From G963668605 sp963668605 (GTDB lineage Bacteria > Acidobacteriota > Terriglobia > Bryobacterales > Bryobacteraceae): a stretch of DNA of 64,000 bases. The stretch's first letter is position 1. Every line of letters begins with the position of its first letter. A program made the position numbers and the translations under genes. Location: assembly GCA_963668605.1 (NCBI GenBank), contig OY764903.1, positions 4,154,001 to 4,218,000 of the forward strand, given 5' to 3'. Positions 16,968 through 25,753 of the stretch are shown here, in pieces. Below the pieces are notes generated by a model that saw only the letters and a program-made list of their open reading frames with translations, had not been told where the DNA came from and did not search any database.

Positions 16968-18923
16968 GTGAGGCAAATTCCAAGCGAGAGAGACGACGAT
17001 CAGAGTAAGATCTCCTCGATCCCGCAGATCCGGGACGACACGAAATTTGCGTCCGGAAAAATCGCCTTCTTCCAGTATGTTTCGGTCGCGGTGTTCGTGT
17101 TCCTGTTGTCGGGATTTTGGAAACTTCAGGTACAAAACCAGGAGGAGTACAGCGAGTTAGCGGAGAGGAACAGCATCAAGAGTCTGCCGGTACTGGCGCC
17201 GCGGGGAAAGATTCTTGATCGCGACGGGCGGGTGATAGTCGATAACCATTCGAGTTTCCGCCTGATTCTGTCGCGAGAGAACCTGAAGCTGGAACATCTG
17301 AAACCCATTGCCGAGGGCCTCAACCTGGATTACGACGAACTCGTGGCGCGTGTGCGGCGCTTCAAGTCGCGGCCGTCGTATGAGACGATCCCGATTAAAG
17401 AGGAGTTGACGCCGGCAGAACTGGCCTTCGTCGAGGCGCACCGTGATCCGGAGACGTTTCCCGAGATGGAGTTGATCCACGCGCAGCGGCGGCTCTATCC
17501 GCGCGATCAACTGGCTGCGCATGTCATCGGTTACGTCGGAGAAATCAGCGAGTCGGAATTGAACTCGCCGGATCTGGCGAAATATGAGCAGGGCGATGTG
17601 ATCGGGAAGGCGGGTATAGAACGGCAGTACAACGAGACGCTGATGGGCGTCGATGGCCGCCGTCAGGTGGTGGTGGACAACCGCGGGCATGAGCGCAATC
17701 TGCTGGGCATGAAGCCGGCAATCCCGGGGAAGGATCTGCAACTCACCCTTGACCTCGATTTGCAGGCGGTCGCCGAACTCGCCATGGAAGACCGGCGGGG
17801 CGCTGTGATTGCGCTCGATCCGCGCACGGGCGAAGTGCTCGCGCTGGTGAGCCGGCCGGCCTTCGACCCCAACAAGTTCGCCGGCCGCATCAACTCGAAG
17901 GACTGGAAAGAGATTGTCGAGAACCCGGAGAACCCGCTCTTGAACCGCGTTACGCAAGCGCAACTCGCGCCGGGTTCTACATTCAAGCCGCTGATGGCGC
18001 TGGCCGGCCTCGAGACCGGATTCGCAGACGACAACACGCGTGTGCATTGCGCAGGCGGCGCAAGTTTTTATGGGCGCTCGTTTGCCTGCTGGAATAAGAA
18101 GGGGCACGGAACGGTGGAACTGCATCGCGCGATTGCGCAGTCGTGCGACGTCTTTTTTTATCATCTGGGCAACCGCATGGGCATCGACAAGATCGCCGAG
18201 TATGCGGAGTCGATCGGCTTCGGCAAGAGGACGGGAATCGATTTGCCGCATGAGGCCGAGGGCCTGGTGCCCTCGACGAAATGGAAGCTGCGCGCGTTTC
18301 GCGAAAAGTGGTACGCGGGCGAAACGATCTCCGTCTCCATCGGACAGGGCGCGCTCACGGTTACGCCGTTGCAACTGGCAGCAGGCATCGGCGGAATCGC
18401 GACGGGCGGCGTGTTCCCGAAGCCGCACTTGGTGGCGACCCAATCGAAGACCAGCCGAGCCAGAACCGTGACCTACAACCTGGAGAATGTGAACAAGGTG
18501 ATTTTCGGGATGTGGGGCGCGGTGAATGAATGGGGTACGGGTGCGGCCGCACAACTGGCCGGCTTCGACGTATGCGGCAAAACGGGTACGGCGCAATTGG
18601 CCTCGAATGAGTTTTTGAAGGGCACGGCGAAGGGACGCACGATGAAGGATAACGCTTGGTTCGTCGGATTCGCACCGCGCCAAGCGCCGGAGATCGTAGT
18701 AGTCGCGCTGTTCGAGGCCGGGGCGCACGGTAACCTCGCGGCGCCAATCGTGCGCGATGTGCTCAAGGCCTATTACGACAAGAAATTCAAGAAGAACGTG
18801 CAGCCGCAGGCGGTGGCCGGCAACGTGGTCCGTCCGTTACTTGCGCGGCCCGAATTCGTGACGCCGCCGCGACCGGTGCGCGTCGAGGCCGCGGGTTTCG
18901 GCTCGGCAGACGAGGAGCGCTAA
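16968..18923 (+). CDS. mrdA: Penicillin-binding protein 2 (elongation transpeptidase)
   Basis: 651 residues from a GTG start. There is one membrane anchor (FFQYVSVAVFVFLLSGFWKLQV), a dimerisation domain (RNSIKSLPVLAPRGKILDRDGRVIVDNHSSFRL), and a transpeptidase domain. Catalytic motifs are S-x-x-K in APGSTFKPLM (nucleophile Ser337), S-x-D in AQSCDVFFYHLG, and K-T-G in CGKTGTAQ. It crosslinks peptidoglycan during lateral growth together with RodA, whose gene follows after 4 bp. The first 30 residues before the membrane helix are an unusually long charged cytoplasmic stretch. GTG is chosen because no better in-frame start precedes the membrane anchor. Confidence 0.96.
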   Translation: MRQIPSERDDDQSKISSIPQIRDDTKFASGKIAFFQYVSVAVFVFLLSGFWKLQVQNQEEYSELAERNSIKSLPVLAPRGKILDRDGRVIVDNHSSFRLILSRENLKLEHLKPIAEGLNLDYDELVARVRRFKSRPSYETIPIKEELTPAELAFVEAHRDPETFPEMELIHAQRRLYPRDQLAAHVIGYVGEISESELNSPDLAKYEQGDVIGKAGIERQYNETLMGVDGRRQVVVDNRGHERNLLGMKPAIPGKDLQLTLDLDLQAVAELAMEDRRGAVIALDPRTGEVLALVSRPAFDPNKFAGRINSKDWKEIVENPENPLLNRVTQAQLAPGSTFKPLMALAGLETGFADDNTRVHCAGGASFYGRSFACWNKKGHGTVELHRAIAQSCDVFFYHLGNRMGIDKIAEYAESIGFGKRTGIDLPHEAEGLVPSTKWKLRAFREKWYAGETISVSIGQGALTVTPLQLAAGIGGIATGGVFPKPHLVATQSKTSRARTVTYNLENVNKVIFGMWGAVNEWGTGAAAQLAGFDVCGKTGTAQLASNEFLKGTAKGRTMKDNAWFVGFAPRQAPEIVVVALFEAGAHGNLAAPIVRDVLKAYYDKKFKKNVQPQAVAGNVVRPLLARPEFVTPPRPVRVEAAGFGSADEER

Positions 18924-18927
18924 AGAA

Positions 18928-20019
18928 ATGGCGAACTACCGTTCGATCCGCGATCTCGACTGGGCGCTGCTGTTCATCACGCTTGCGCTGTGCGGGCTCG
19001 GCATCCTGCAGATCTTCAGCGCAACGCACGACACCGTATGGAAGGACGCTTGGTGGAAGCAGGTCCTTTATGTCGTCATCGGCTTTGCGCTGTTCTGGAT
19101 CGCGACGCAGGTTGATTATCACACGCTGCTCGGCCAGGTCCCGATTTTCTATGTGTTGACCATCGTCTCGCTGGTAGCCACGTTTCTGGTGGGCAAGCAG
19201 ATCTTCGGGTCGCGGCGCTGGATTCCGCTCTTCGGAGGCTTCCACCTGCAAGTCTCGGAGTTCGCTAAATTAGTGATAATATTACTAGTAGCGAGGTTCA
19301 TGACTGAGATCAAGAGCGAGCGGCTAAGGCGCCGTGACCTCTGGAAGCTCAGCGGACTGGTAGGGTTGCCGATGCTGATGGTGATGCGTCAGCCGGACTT
19401 GGGAACGTCCCTGACCTATCTCCCGATTTTGGCGATTGGCGTTTTCCTGGGAGGCCTGCGCTGGCAGCATCTGGTGGTCATCCTGTTGGTGGTGGCAATC
19501 GTGATGCCATTCGGCTGGTATGTGCTCAAGGACTATCAGAAGGCGCGGCTGTCGACCTTTGTCGATCCCGCCAAGGATCCGAGGGGCAGCGGCTACCAAG
19601 TGATCCAATCCACGATCGCCGCGGGACAGGGCGGCATCTGGGGACGTGGCGTGACGAAAGGTTCGCAGACACAACTGCGCTTCCTTCCTGTGCCGCACAC
19701 GGATTTTATCTTCTCTTCCTTCGCGGAGGAGCATGGTTTCGTTGGTGTGGTGGTTGTGTTAGGGTTGTATTTTCTGCTACTGATGCAGATCGTACAGAAC
19801 GCACAAGCGGCTCCTGATCGGGCCGGGATGTATATCTGTATGGGCGTGGCGACGCTGTTGTTGTTTCACATTCTGGTGAATGTGGGAATGGTGATCGGCC
19901 GAATGCCGGTCACTGGTATTCCGCTGCCGCTGATGAGTGCGGGCGGTTCGAATACGTTGTCGATGTTTCTGATGTTGGGGCTGGTCAATAACGTCCGGCT
20001 TCGAAGATTTTTAAGCTGA
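18928..20019 (+). CDS. rodA: SEDS peptidoglycan glycosyltransferase RodA
   Basis: 363 residues with about ten membrane segments. SEDS-family signatures are present: LFGGFHLQVSEFAKLVIILLVARF, the catalytic-region MRQPDLGTSLTYLPI (the conserved Asp), QSTIAAGQGGIWGRGVTKGSQTQLRFLPVPHTDFIFSSFAEEHGFVG, and GMVIGRMPVTGIPLPLMSAGGSNTLSMFLMLGLVNNV. It polymerises lipid II with PBP2. The ATG is 4 bp after the mrdA stop. It is the last gene of the rod operon. Confidence 0.97.
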   Translation: MANYRSIRDLDWALLFITLALCGLGILQIFSATHDTVWKDAWWKQVLYVVIGFALFWIATQVDYHTLLGQVPIFYVLTIVSLVATFLVGKQIFGSRRWIPLFGGFHLQVSEFAKLVIILLVARFMTEIKSERLRRRDLWKLSGLVGLPMLMVMRQPDLGTSLTYLPILAIGVFLGGLRWQHLVVILLVVAIVMPFGWYVLKDYQKARLSTFVDPAKDPRGSGYQVIQSTIAAGQGGIWGRGVTKGSQTQLRFLPVPHTDFIFSSFAEEHGFVGVVVVLGLYFLLLMQIVQNAQAAPDRAGMYICMGVATLLLFHILVNVGMVIGRMPVTGIPLPLMSAGGSNTLSMFLMLGLVNNVRLRRFLS

Positions 20020-20218
20020 GGCGCGCGCAATGCGGCGTCGTGAAGCTTTGTAAGGTATTGGGTCTCCGGTTCCAAACTGGATTTTGGAGCGCCGAACAGC
20101 GCTATTGATGCGCTCGTGGATCCGGGCCGCTGAACAGGCGGTCCGGCGCTCCGGCGACGGTGGGATGTACGCGAGCATAGTCTCCGTCCCGCCAGCCAAA
20201 AAGATTTGCTGTATCGCT

Positions 20219-20245
20219 TGCGCCGGTCTTCTTACTGCCGGCGCA
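20219..20245 (+). promoter_or_regulatory. 8-bp perfect hairpin in the leader of the RNase E/G gene
   Basis: TGCGCCGG (20219-20226) pairs with CCGGCGCA (20238-20245) across an 11-nt loop. It lies 73 bp before the RNase E/G start in a 298-bp intergenic region that otherwise shows no gene. It is not followed by a T run, so it is not a standard terminator. Autoregulation through leader hairpins is known for E. coli rne, but the link here is inference. Confidence 0.3.
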
Positions 20246-20317
20246 GGCGGGACCGCCCCGCTTACCTTTCCGCTTCCTCGATACTGCTCCCGCCGTTCTC
20301 ATTAACGGAGAAAAAGT

Positions 20318-22906
20318 ATGGCGAAAGAGCTAGTGATTTCGTCGAACCGCCACGAAACTAAAGTGGCGATTCTTGAAGACGATCAATTGGTTGAGGTGTA
20401 TTTTCAGCGAGCGAAGGAGTACTCACTCGCCGGCAGTATTCATAAAGGCCGTGTAACACGCGTTCTGCCCGGCATGCAGTCGGCCTTCGTCGATCTCGGA
20501 CTGGAGCGCGACACGTTTCTCTACGTGACCGACTTCTTCGAGGAGAACGAAGACTACGACCGCATTGGCGGCACAGAGGATCGTCCGCAGAAGGCGCCGC
20601 GCAGCGATGCGCAGGCTGCCGTCGCGGCGCCTCCTCCGCAGATCGAAAGAATGGCTCCGTTGCCCGGCGTGACGGCGCCCGCTCCGACGGATCGGGCGGC
20701 GTCTGGTTCCGATCAGCGTGGCCCCGATCGTGGCGACGGCCGTGATGGTCGTGACAGGCGCGGCCGCCGTTCGCGCCGCCGCCGGGGAGGCCGCGAGGGT
20801 GGACTGCCCGATTCGAAATACGCAAGCGATGTTCAGCCGGCTCCAGTAGAGCCCGCGTCGGCGCCACCCGCCAGGGAAGCTGAACCGGCGCCCGTTGCTA
20901 TGCAAAGCGCCTCCGGCGTGGATGAGATTGCGATGTTGCCCGGCGAGTCGCTGGCGAAGTATTCGCGGAGAGAGGTAGAAGCACCCGCAGTGGAAGTGGT
21001 GCAGGCGGTGCCTGAGACTGCGGTCGTAGCTCCGGTCGTCGAAGTTCCGGTGAGCGAAGCGCCTGTCGTCGAAGCTCCTGTGGTAGAAGAACTTGCGATC
21101 GAAGCGCCAGTCGTCGCCGCGACGGTGGTGGAAGAACCCGTTGCAGCCCCGGCGGCAGAGCCCGTCGAGAAAGCTGCCGCTCTGACCGAATCCGAGGAGA
21201 GCGAGATTCGCGAGATGATCCTCGAAGCGAAGCGTGAAGCCGCGCTGCTGGAAGAGGACGAGGCGGAACCGGCGGTCACAGAAGAGCCCGAGACCTCGGA
21301 AGTGGAGATCTCCGAGCCGGAAGCGGGAGAGATAGAAGAAGCCGCTGACGAGTCGCACGAAGCAGTTGCGGAAGACGCTGCGGCCGAGACGGAACAGGGC
21401 GAAGCTGCCGCGACATCCGAAGAGTCGGCGGAGGGCGTCGAGCCCGCACGGCAGATGCACAGCCTTACAGCGACGCTGCGTGAGCAGGGACAACGTTATC
21501 CGCATCGCGTCTCGCGCCGGATGCGCCGCAAGATGCGCGGCGACACTCCGGAGGGCGGCGAACCGGCCCAGGAAGAGACGCGTGAAGCCCGCCAGGAACA
21601 ACGCCCAGCGCCGCGCGGTGAACGTCCGGAACGGACAGAGCGCCCCGAGCGAACTGAACGTACCGAGCGCACTGAGCGTCCGGAACGCACGGACAAGCCG
21701 CCGATGCCGCTGATCTCGGACCTGCTGCGGGAAGGGCAGGAAATTATCGTTCAAATCGCCAAGGAACCCCTGGGGCAGAAGGGCGCGCGGATCACTTCGC
21801 ATATCGCGATGCCCGGACGCTACGTCGTCTACATGCCGACGCTGGAGCACATGGGCGTCTCCCGCAAAATCGGGACGGACGAAGAGCGGCAGCGCCTGAA
21901 GCGGATCTTGCAGACCCACCGCGTCGGAATGACCGGCGGCTTCATCTTACGCACCGCGGGCGAGGGCCGCACCGAGGACGAGATTGCGGCCGACATGAAG
22001 TTTCTGTATAGCCTCTGGCAGGACATCAACCAGAAGGCGGAGAAGCGCCGCGCCCCGCTGCTGCTGCATCACGATCTCGACATCGTGCAGCGCATCCTGC
22101 GCGACCAGTTCACCGAAAACTTCAAAGCGATCTGGACCGACAATGAACAGATTTACGAAAGCGTGCTGCGATTTGTGCAGCGCTTCCAGCCGGCGCTGGT
22201 CGGGCGCGTTAAGATGTACACGCGTCCAGCACCAATCTTCGACGCCTTCAACGTCACGCAGGAGCTAGAGAAGGCGCTGCGGCCGAAGGTCTGGCTCAAG
22301 TCGGGCGGCTATATTGTGATCAACCAGACGGAGGCTCTGGTGGCGATCGACGTCAACACCGGCAAGTTCGTCGGCAAGTCGAACCGGCTGGAAGACACGA
22401 TCGTAAAGATCAATACCGAAGCCGTGAAGGAGATCGTGCGGCAGATGCGTCTGCGCGATCTGGGCGGCATCATCGTGGTCGACTTCATCGACATGGACGA
22501 GCGCAAGAACCGTCAGAAGGTGATGCAGACGCTCGAAGAGGCGATGCGCGCCGATCGCGCCCCTTACAAAATTTTGCAGTTCAACGATTTTGGATTGGTG
22601 GCGATTACGCGCAAGCGCGTTAAACAGAGTCTGGAGCGCACGCTCTGTGCGCCGTGCCCGTACTGTGAAGGCGCAGGCTATGTCAAGAACGTGCCTACCG
22701 TGATCGGCGAGATTTTGCAGGAAGCGCACAAGATCGCCAGCGCCGTGGATGGTAAGGACGTCATGCTGCGTGTGAACCCCGAGGTCGGGAAAGTGCTTAA
22801 GTCCACCGACAACAAGTATCTTGAAGAACTCGAAGGCATTCTCGGCAGGCCGGTACTGGTGCGCAGCGACGCAACGCTGCACCAGGAGAAGTTCGACCTG
22901 GCCTAA
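20318..22906 (+). CDS. rng: Ribonuclease E/G family protein with S1 domain split by a long low-complexity insert
   Basis: 862 residues. It is an endoribonuclease of the Rne/Rng family acting in mRNA decay and rRNA processing. The N-terminal S1 half (AGSIHKGRVTRVLPGMQSAFVDLGLERDTFLYVTDFF) ends at about residue 85. The second S1 half resumes near 462 (ISDLLREGQEIIVQIAKEPLGQKGARITSHI). The DNase I-like catalytic subdomain has EALVAIDVNTGKFVGK and DLGGIIVVDFIDM (the two Mg-binding Asp), and the Zn-link is CAPCPYCEGAG. The insert (about 86-460) has an Arg-rich patch (RRGRRSRRRRGGREGG), then Val/Pro/Glu-rich repeats, then TERPERTERTERTERPER. E. coli RNase E has only a short loop there. The ATG has a GGAG site 9-10 bp upstream. 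Confidence 0.95.
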   Translation: MAKELVISSNRHETKVAILEDDQLVEVYFQRAKEYSLAGSIHKGRVTRVLPGMQSAFVDLGLERDTFLYVTDFFEENEDYDRIGGTEDRPQKAPRSDAQAAVAAPPPQIERMAPLPGVTAPAPTDRAASGSDQRGPDRGDGRDGRDRRGRRSRRRRGGREGGLPDSKYASDVQPAPVEPASAPPAREAEPAPVAMQSASGVDEIAMLPGESLAKYSRREVEAPAVEVVQAVPETAVVAPVVEVPVSEAPVVEAPVVEELAIEAPVVAATVVEEPVAAPAAEPVEKAAALTESEESEIREMILEAKREAALLEEDEAEPAVTEEPETSEVEISEPEAGEIEEAADESHEAVAEDAAAETEQGEAAATSEESAEGVEPARQMHSLTATLREQGQRYPHRVSRRMRRKMRGDTPEGGEPAQEETREARQEQRPAPRGERPERTERPERTERTERTERPERTDKPPMPLISDLLREGQEIIVQIAKEPLGQKGARITSHIAMPGRYVVYMPTLEHMGVSRKIGTDEERQRLKRILQTHRVGMTGGFILRTAGEGRTEDEIAADMKFLYSLWQDINQKAEKRRAPLLLHHDLDIVQRILRDQFTENFKAIWTDNEQIYESVLRFVQRFQPALVGRVKMYTRPAPIFDAFNVTQELEKALRPKVWLKSGGYIVINQTEALVAIDVNTGKFVGKSNRLEDTIVKINTEAVKEIVRQMRLRDLGGIIVVDFIDMDERKNRQKVMQTLEEAMRADRAPYKILQFNDFGLVAITRKRVKQSLERTLCAPCPYCEGAGYVKNVPTVIGEILQEAHKIASAVDGKDVMLRVNPEVGKVLKSTDNKYLEELEGILGRPVLVRSDATLHQEKFDLA

Positions 22907-22924
22907 GCGATGATTGATTCAACT

Positions 22925-22950
22925 CACCGTGTCGCGCTCGCGGCACGGTG
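22925..22950 (+). terminator. Hairpin terminator after the RNase E/G gene
   Basis: CACCGTG (22925-22931) pairs with CACGGTG (22944-22950), and the stem continues for four more pairs with one wobble towards a GCTC loop. Only a weak T-containing sequence (GGTTATT) follows, so it may be a weak or factor-assisted terminator. It sits 18 bp after the stop codon. Confidence 0.55.
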
Positions 22951-22994
22951 GGTTATTCCAACCTCTTGAACATGGGCCGTGAGAACATAGGCCC

Positions 22995-23855
22995 ATGAGA
23001 AACATCTTTCTCCTCTGCGCGCTGCTCCCGCCCGCCTGTCTGTTCTCTCAGCCCATTCAAATCTATTCGGAATTCCAGCGCATCGACCCCTTCGGACAGG
23101 TGGTCACAGCGGACCGCGGCGAGGAGTCGCGCGAGATCCTCTCGCCGATGGCGGCGCGCAATGCACATACGGGCTTTCATGTGGTGGTGACGCCGCCCGC
23201 GGGCGAATGGTTCACGCTGTATATCGCGCAGAACCCCGACGACGCTGTCTCCATAAAACTGTACAAAGCGCTATTCACGAAGGTGGGCGCGGAGTGGGTT
23301 CCGGACCGTCTGACGCCGGTGGCGCTTCCCTACCAGGGGCGTTTGCCAGACCCGGACGCGACAGTCGAGGGACAAAGCGTCGTCGTGTTGTGGCTTGACT
23401 TGTGGGTGGCTGCGGACGCTCCGGTGCGGCGTGTCCGCCTGGAGGCGCAATATAACACCGGCAACGACTGGGTGATTCATCCTATGGAGTTGCGCGTGAT
23501 GGCACCCGTCGTTGCGGGCAAGCTGGACGCTCCGGCGGATTATGTAAAACCGGAGCGCCGCGCGGATGCCTCAGCGCTCGCGCGCTTCCGCGCCTTCGCA
23601 TGTGGAGACAAACTGGAGGTCACGCCGGCGCACGCGGAGAGCGAATCGATCGGTTTCTTCCTCGACCGGGCCGCGTGGCAGGATCAGGCTCTGGCGCGCG
23701 CACGCGGCGCCGCGGGGCGGATCGAAATCATTGGCGCACTGTTGCGGGCGGCCGATGCCGCGGACTCCAAGGCCCTGTGCGCCGCAACACTGAAGCCGAA
23801 GAGCGCGGAGTGGTGCCTGCGCTTTCGCGATGTGCTGTTACGCAGTGAAGAGTGA
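22995..23855 (+). CDS. Secreted protein of unknown function
   Basis: 286 residues with a signal peptide (MRNIFLLCALLPPACLFSQP). The mature N-terminal half is beta-rich (IQIYSEFQRIDPFGQVV, GFHVVVTPPAGEWFTLYIAQNP, VVVLWLDLWVAADAPVRRVRLEAQYNTG, VIHPMELRVMAP). The C-terminal half is helical and Ala/Arg-rich. I do not recognise a family. It lies between the RNase E/G terminator and tRNA-Ser and has no operon partner. Confidence 0.75.
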   Translation: MRNIFLLCALLPPACLFSQPIQIYSEFQRIDPFGQVVTADRGEESREILSPMAARNAHTGFHVVVTPPAGEWFTLYIAQNPDDAVSIKLYKALFTKVGAEWVPDRLTPVALPYQGRLPDPDATVEGQSVVVLWLDLWVAADAPVRRVRLEAQYNTGNDWVIHPMELRVMAPVVAGKLDAPADYVKPERRADASALARFRAFACGDKLEVTPAHAESESIGFFLDRAAWQDQALARARGAAGRIEIIGALLRAADAADSKALCAATLKPKSAEWCLRFRDVLLRSEE

Positions 23856-23915
23856 GTCCTGTGTTAGAATGGGGACTGCGACAACCCCAGTCGTTGTGCC
23901 GTAGTAATTCAAGCT

Positions 23916-24005
23916 GGAGAGATGGCCGAGTGGTTGAAGGCGCACGCTTGGAAAGCGTGTATAGGGGTAACTCTATCGAGGGTTCGAATCCCTCTCTCTC
24001 CGCCA
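23916..24005 (+). tRNA. tRNA-Ser (GGA anticodon)
   Basis: 90 nt including an encoded CCA (24003-24005). The acceptor stem GGAGAGA (23916-23922) pairs with TCTCTCC (23995-24001), with G73 at 24002. The anticodon stem CACGC/GCGTG encloses the loop TTGGAAA with anticodon GGA. A long class II variable arm (about TATAGGGGTAACTCTATC) and T arm GAGGGTTCGAATCCCTC are present. It borders the insertion hot spot that follows. Confidence 0.97.
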
Positions 24006-24125
24006 CTTTATAGTCAATAACATACAGACAATCACCACTTTTGGTGCACGATGGCGTGCAACGAAGTACTAGAATTGGCCTCGGAATGCCTCTGAACCTC
24101 TACCTGCCTGTAGCCAGAACTGCGT

Positions 24126-24301
24126 CACCCAGCAGAATCAACAAGATGTCCAAATGTGCTTAACAATGTGACGCCACCGCAGACGTCCGACCTCCGCCGG
24201 TAAGAAGAGAATGCCCGGGACAAACGGTAAACCGCAAGCACAAACTGGTGGGCCCTTTGCCACATCATCAAGTCCTCAAATCTCGTCGCTGGCGTCCTCA
24301 T
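24126..24301 (-). pseudogene. Remnant of a four-helix-bundle (23S IVS-type) protein gene
   Basis: The minus strand from ATG 24301 reads MRTPATRFEDLMMWQRAHQF followed by VLAVYRLSRAF. This is the conserved first helix of the four-helix-bundle protein family found in 23S intervening sequences and in many genomic loci (consensus like FEDLxVWQKAxxLVLxVYRLTxxFP). After residue 31 the similarity stops: the expected helix-2 motif with PANIAEG is absent and the frame ends within about 25 codons. The family is normally about 115-130 residues, so this is a truncated copy next to mobile DNA. Confidence 0.6.
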
Positions 24302-24349
24302 TCCGGCTCCTGAATTCTGACTTCTAGTGGACTGCGGCAATAATCCTAG

Positions 24350-24407
24350 GGTTTACGGGGGGCGGTCCCCTTGGACCGCGCCGGGTCCCATGACCCGGCC
24401 AAACCCG
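24350..24407. repeat. Two-hairpin structured element (REP-like)
   Basis: Two perfect hairpins stand side by side: GCGGTCC/GGACCGC (24363-24380, CCTT loop) and GCCGGGTC/GACCCGGC (24381-24400, CCAT loop). Both are enclosed by an outer stem GGGTTT (24350-24355) / AAACCC (24402-24407). The whole folds as a three-way junction on either strand. It lies just outside the predicted 3' end of the group II intron. It could be a REP-like palindromic element or the terminator-like structure that group IIC introns favour. Confidence 0.55.
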
Positions 24408-24458
24408 ACCTGGGGATCGGGTCGAGTGCCGAGGATTGCGCCCCGGCACCCTCCCACA

Positions 24459-24492
24459 CCACCGGACGTGCGGTTTTCCGCATCCGGCGGTT
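24459..24492 (-). ncRNA. Group II intron domain V
   Basis: A 34-nt hairpin with the GAAA-type tetraloop region of domain V: ACCGCCGGATGCGG, loop GAAAAC, then CCGCACGTCCGGTGGT, with a 2-nt bulge. The triad reads CGC rather than AGC, as in class C introns. It starts 14 nt after the maturase stop. Confidence 0.85.
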
Positions 24493-24505
24493 GAACCCGG
24501 CGACG

Positions 24506-25753
24506 TTACTGCGTGGCAAGATCCGATGGAAACAGGAAGCCGTACCTTCGTAAAACCGATTTGCTCAGTGCGTTTTGCAGCACGGGTTCTTTGGCCACTG
24601 CCCAAGCGCCGCGGCTACTGCCCGCGACACCAAGATCGCGACCGCTGATCCCCAGTCGACGCAACCGTCGAAGCCGGCCTCGTCGGTCGTGCCATCTCAA
24701 CCAGAAGCATTTCCGGATGTGCCTGCGCCCCCAAGCTTCCAGGTCCCGCAGTGGCCTCCGTACTTCGGCCAGTTGGAAGTAACCCCACCAGCCTCGCACG
24801 TACCGGCCCCACTCATCGCGCAGTTGGTTGCTGCTGCGACTGCGGCGGCCATCCCACATCTGCCTCACCTTTGCCTTGAGTCGCTCCAGGCTTTCCGGTG
24901 CGATTCCGATCCGCTTCTTGCGATCCAGTCGAAAGCCCAGAAACTTGCGTTCCCAGACCCTCCCCGTTCCGCTCTTGGCGGTGTTCACCTGCAAGCGCAG
25001 ATGCTTCTCGATCCAGCCCTGTACCGAAGCCAGCGTCCGTTCCGCCGCCGCTTGACTGCCTACGTAGATATTGCAGTCATCCGCATACCGGCAGAATCGG
25101 TGCCCTCTTCGTTCCAGTTCCTTGTCGAGCGCATCCAGATAGATATTGGCCAGCAGCGGAGACAGCGGCCCGCCTTGCGGCGTGCCCTCCTCACTGGCTT
25201 CCACCAACCCGTCCACCATCGCTCCCCGCCGCAGGAATTTCCCAATCAAATGCAACACCCGTTTGTCCCGGATCACTGGCGCGACCCGGCCCATAAGAAT
25301 GTCGTGATTGACGTGGTCGAAGAACTTCGTGATGTCTAGATCCACCACCCAGTCCTTCCCTCCCTGCGCATATTGCTGTGCGGCTCGCACGGCGTCCTGT
25401 GCGCTGCGCCCCGGCCGGAATCCGTAACTGTGCCCGCTGAATTGCGGATCGAAGACCGGTGTCAGCACTTGCAATAACAACTGCTGTATGAACCGGTCCT
25501 GTACCGTCGGGATGCCCAGTGTCCGCGTGCCCCCGCTTGGCTTCGGTATCTCTACCCGCCTCACGGGGCTTGGAACGTAGGTCCCCTTCAGGAGTTTGTC
25601 TTTGAGGATCCACCAGTTTGCCTTCAGGTGCGGTCCCAGTTGGGCCGTAGTCATCCGATCAATGCCAGCCGCGCCCTGGTTGCGTTTTACCGCCTTCAGG
25701 GCGGACTCGCAATTCTCGTCCGCCACGACCGTTTCCATCAAAGTCTCGTACAT
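24506..25753 (-). CDS. ltrA: Group II intron reverse transcriptase/maturase
   Basis: 415 residues. Reverse transcriptase blocks run in order: RNQGAAGIDRMT (RT0), YVPSPVRRVEIPKPSGGTRTLGIPTVQDRFIQQ (RT1-2), HSYGFRPGRSAQDAV (RT2a), WVVDLDITKFFDHVNHDILM (RT3), EGTPQGGPLSPLLANIYLDALD (RT4), and CRYADDCNIYV (RT5, catalytic YADD near residue 233). KFLGFRL follows, then the maturase domain X (WGRYVRGWWGYFQLAEVRRPLRDLEAWGRRHIRKC). No HNH endonuclease domain is present. It promotes splicing of its own intron and retrohoming. The frame is intact, so the intron may be active. Confidence 0.95.
   Translation of the reverse strand: MYETLMETVVADENCESALKAVKRNQGAAGIDRMTTAQLGPHLKANWWILKDKLLKGTYVPSPVRRVEIPKPSGGTRTLGIPTVQDRFIQQLLLQVLTPVFDPQFSGHSYGFRPGRSAQDAVRAAQQYAQGGKDWVVDLDITKFFDHVNHDILMGRVAPVIRDKRVLHLIGKFLRRGAMVDGLVEASEEGTPQGGPLSPLLANIYLDALDKELERRGHRFCRYADDCNIYVGSQAAAERTLASVQGWIEKHLRLQVNTAKSGTGRVWERKFLGFRLDRKKRIGIAPESLERLKAKVRQMWDGRRSRSSNQLRDEWGRYVRGWWGYFQLAEVRRPLRDLEAWGRRHIRKCFWLRWHDRRGRLRRLRRLGISGRDLGVAGSSRGAWAVAKEPVLQNALSKSVLRRYGFLFPSDLATQ

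Noticed and set aside
17157..18728. A 523-codon open frame antisense to mrdA
   Set aside because: It runs exactly opposite a certain PBP2 gene, has an Arg/His/Leu-rich composition typical of antisense high-GC frames, and shows no domain motif.
20020..20317. Small protein genes between rodA and the RNase E/G gene
   Set aside because: Short frames on both strands (62-73 codons) are Arg/Ser-rich, lack ribosome sites and have no family resemblance.
20423..21919. A 498-codon open frame antisense to the RNase E/G insert
   Set aside because: It mirrors the low-complexity insert and has no recognisable protein features; the sense frame continues into conserved RNase motifs.
24006..24416. A prophage or integrative-element attachment site next to tRNA-Ser
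   Set aside because: No integrase gene and no second copy of the tRNA 3' end could be found in the window.
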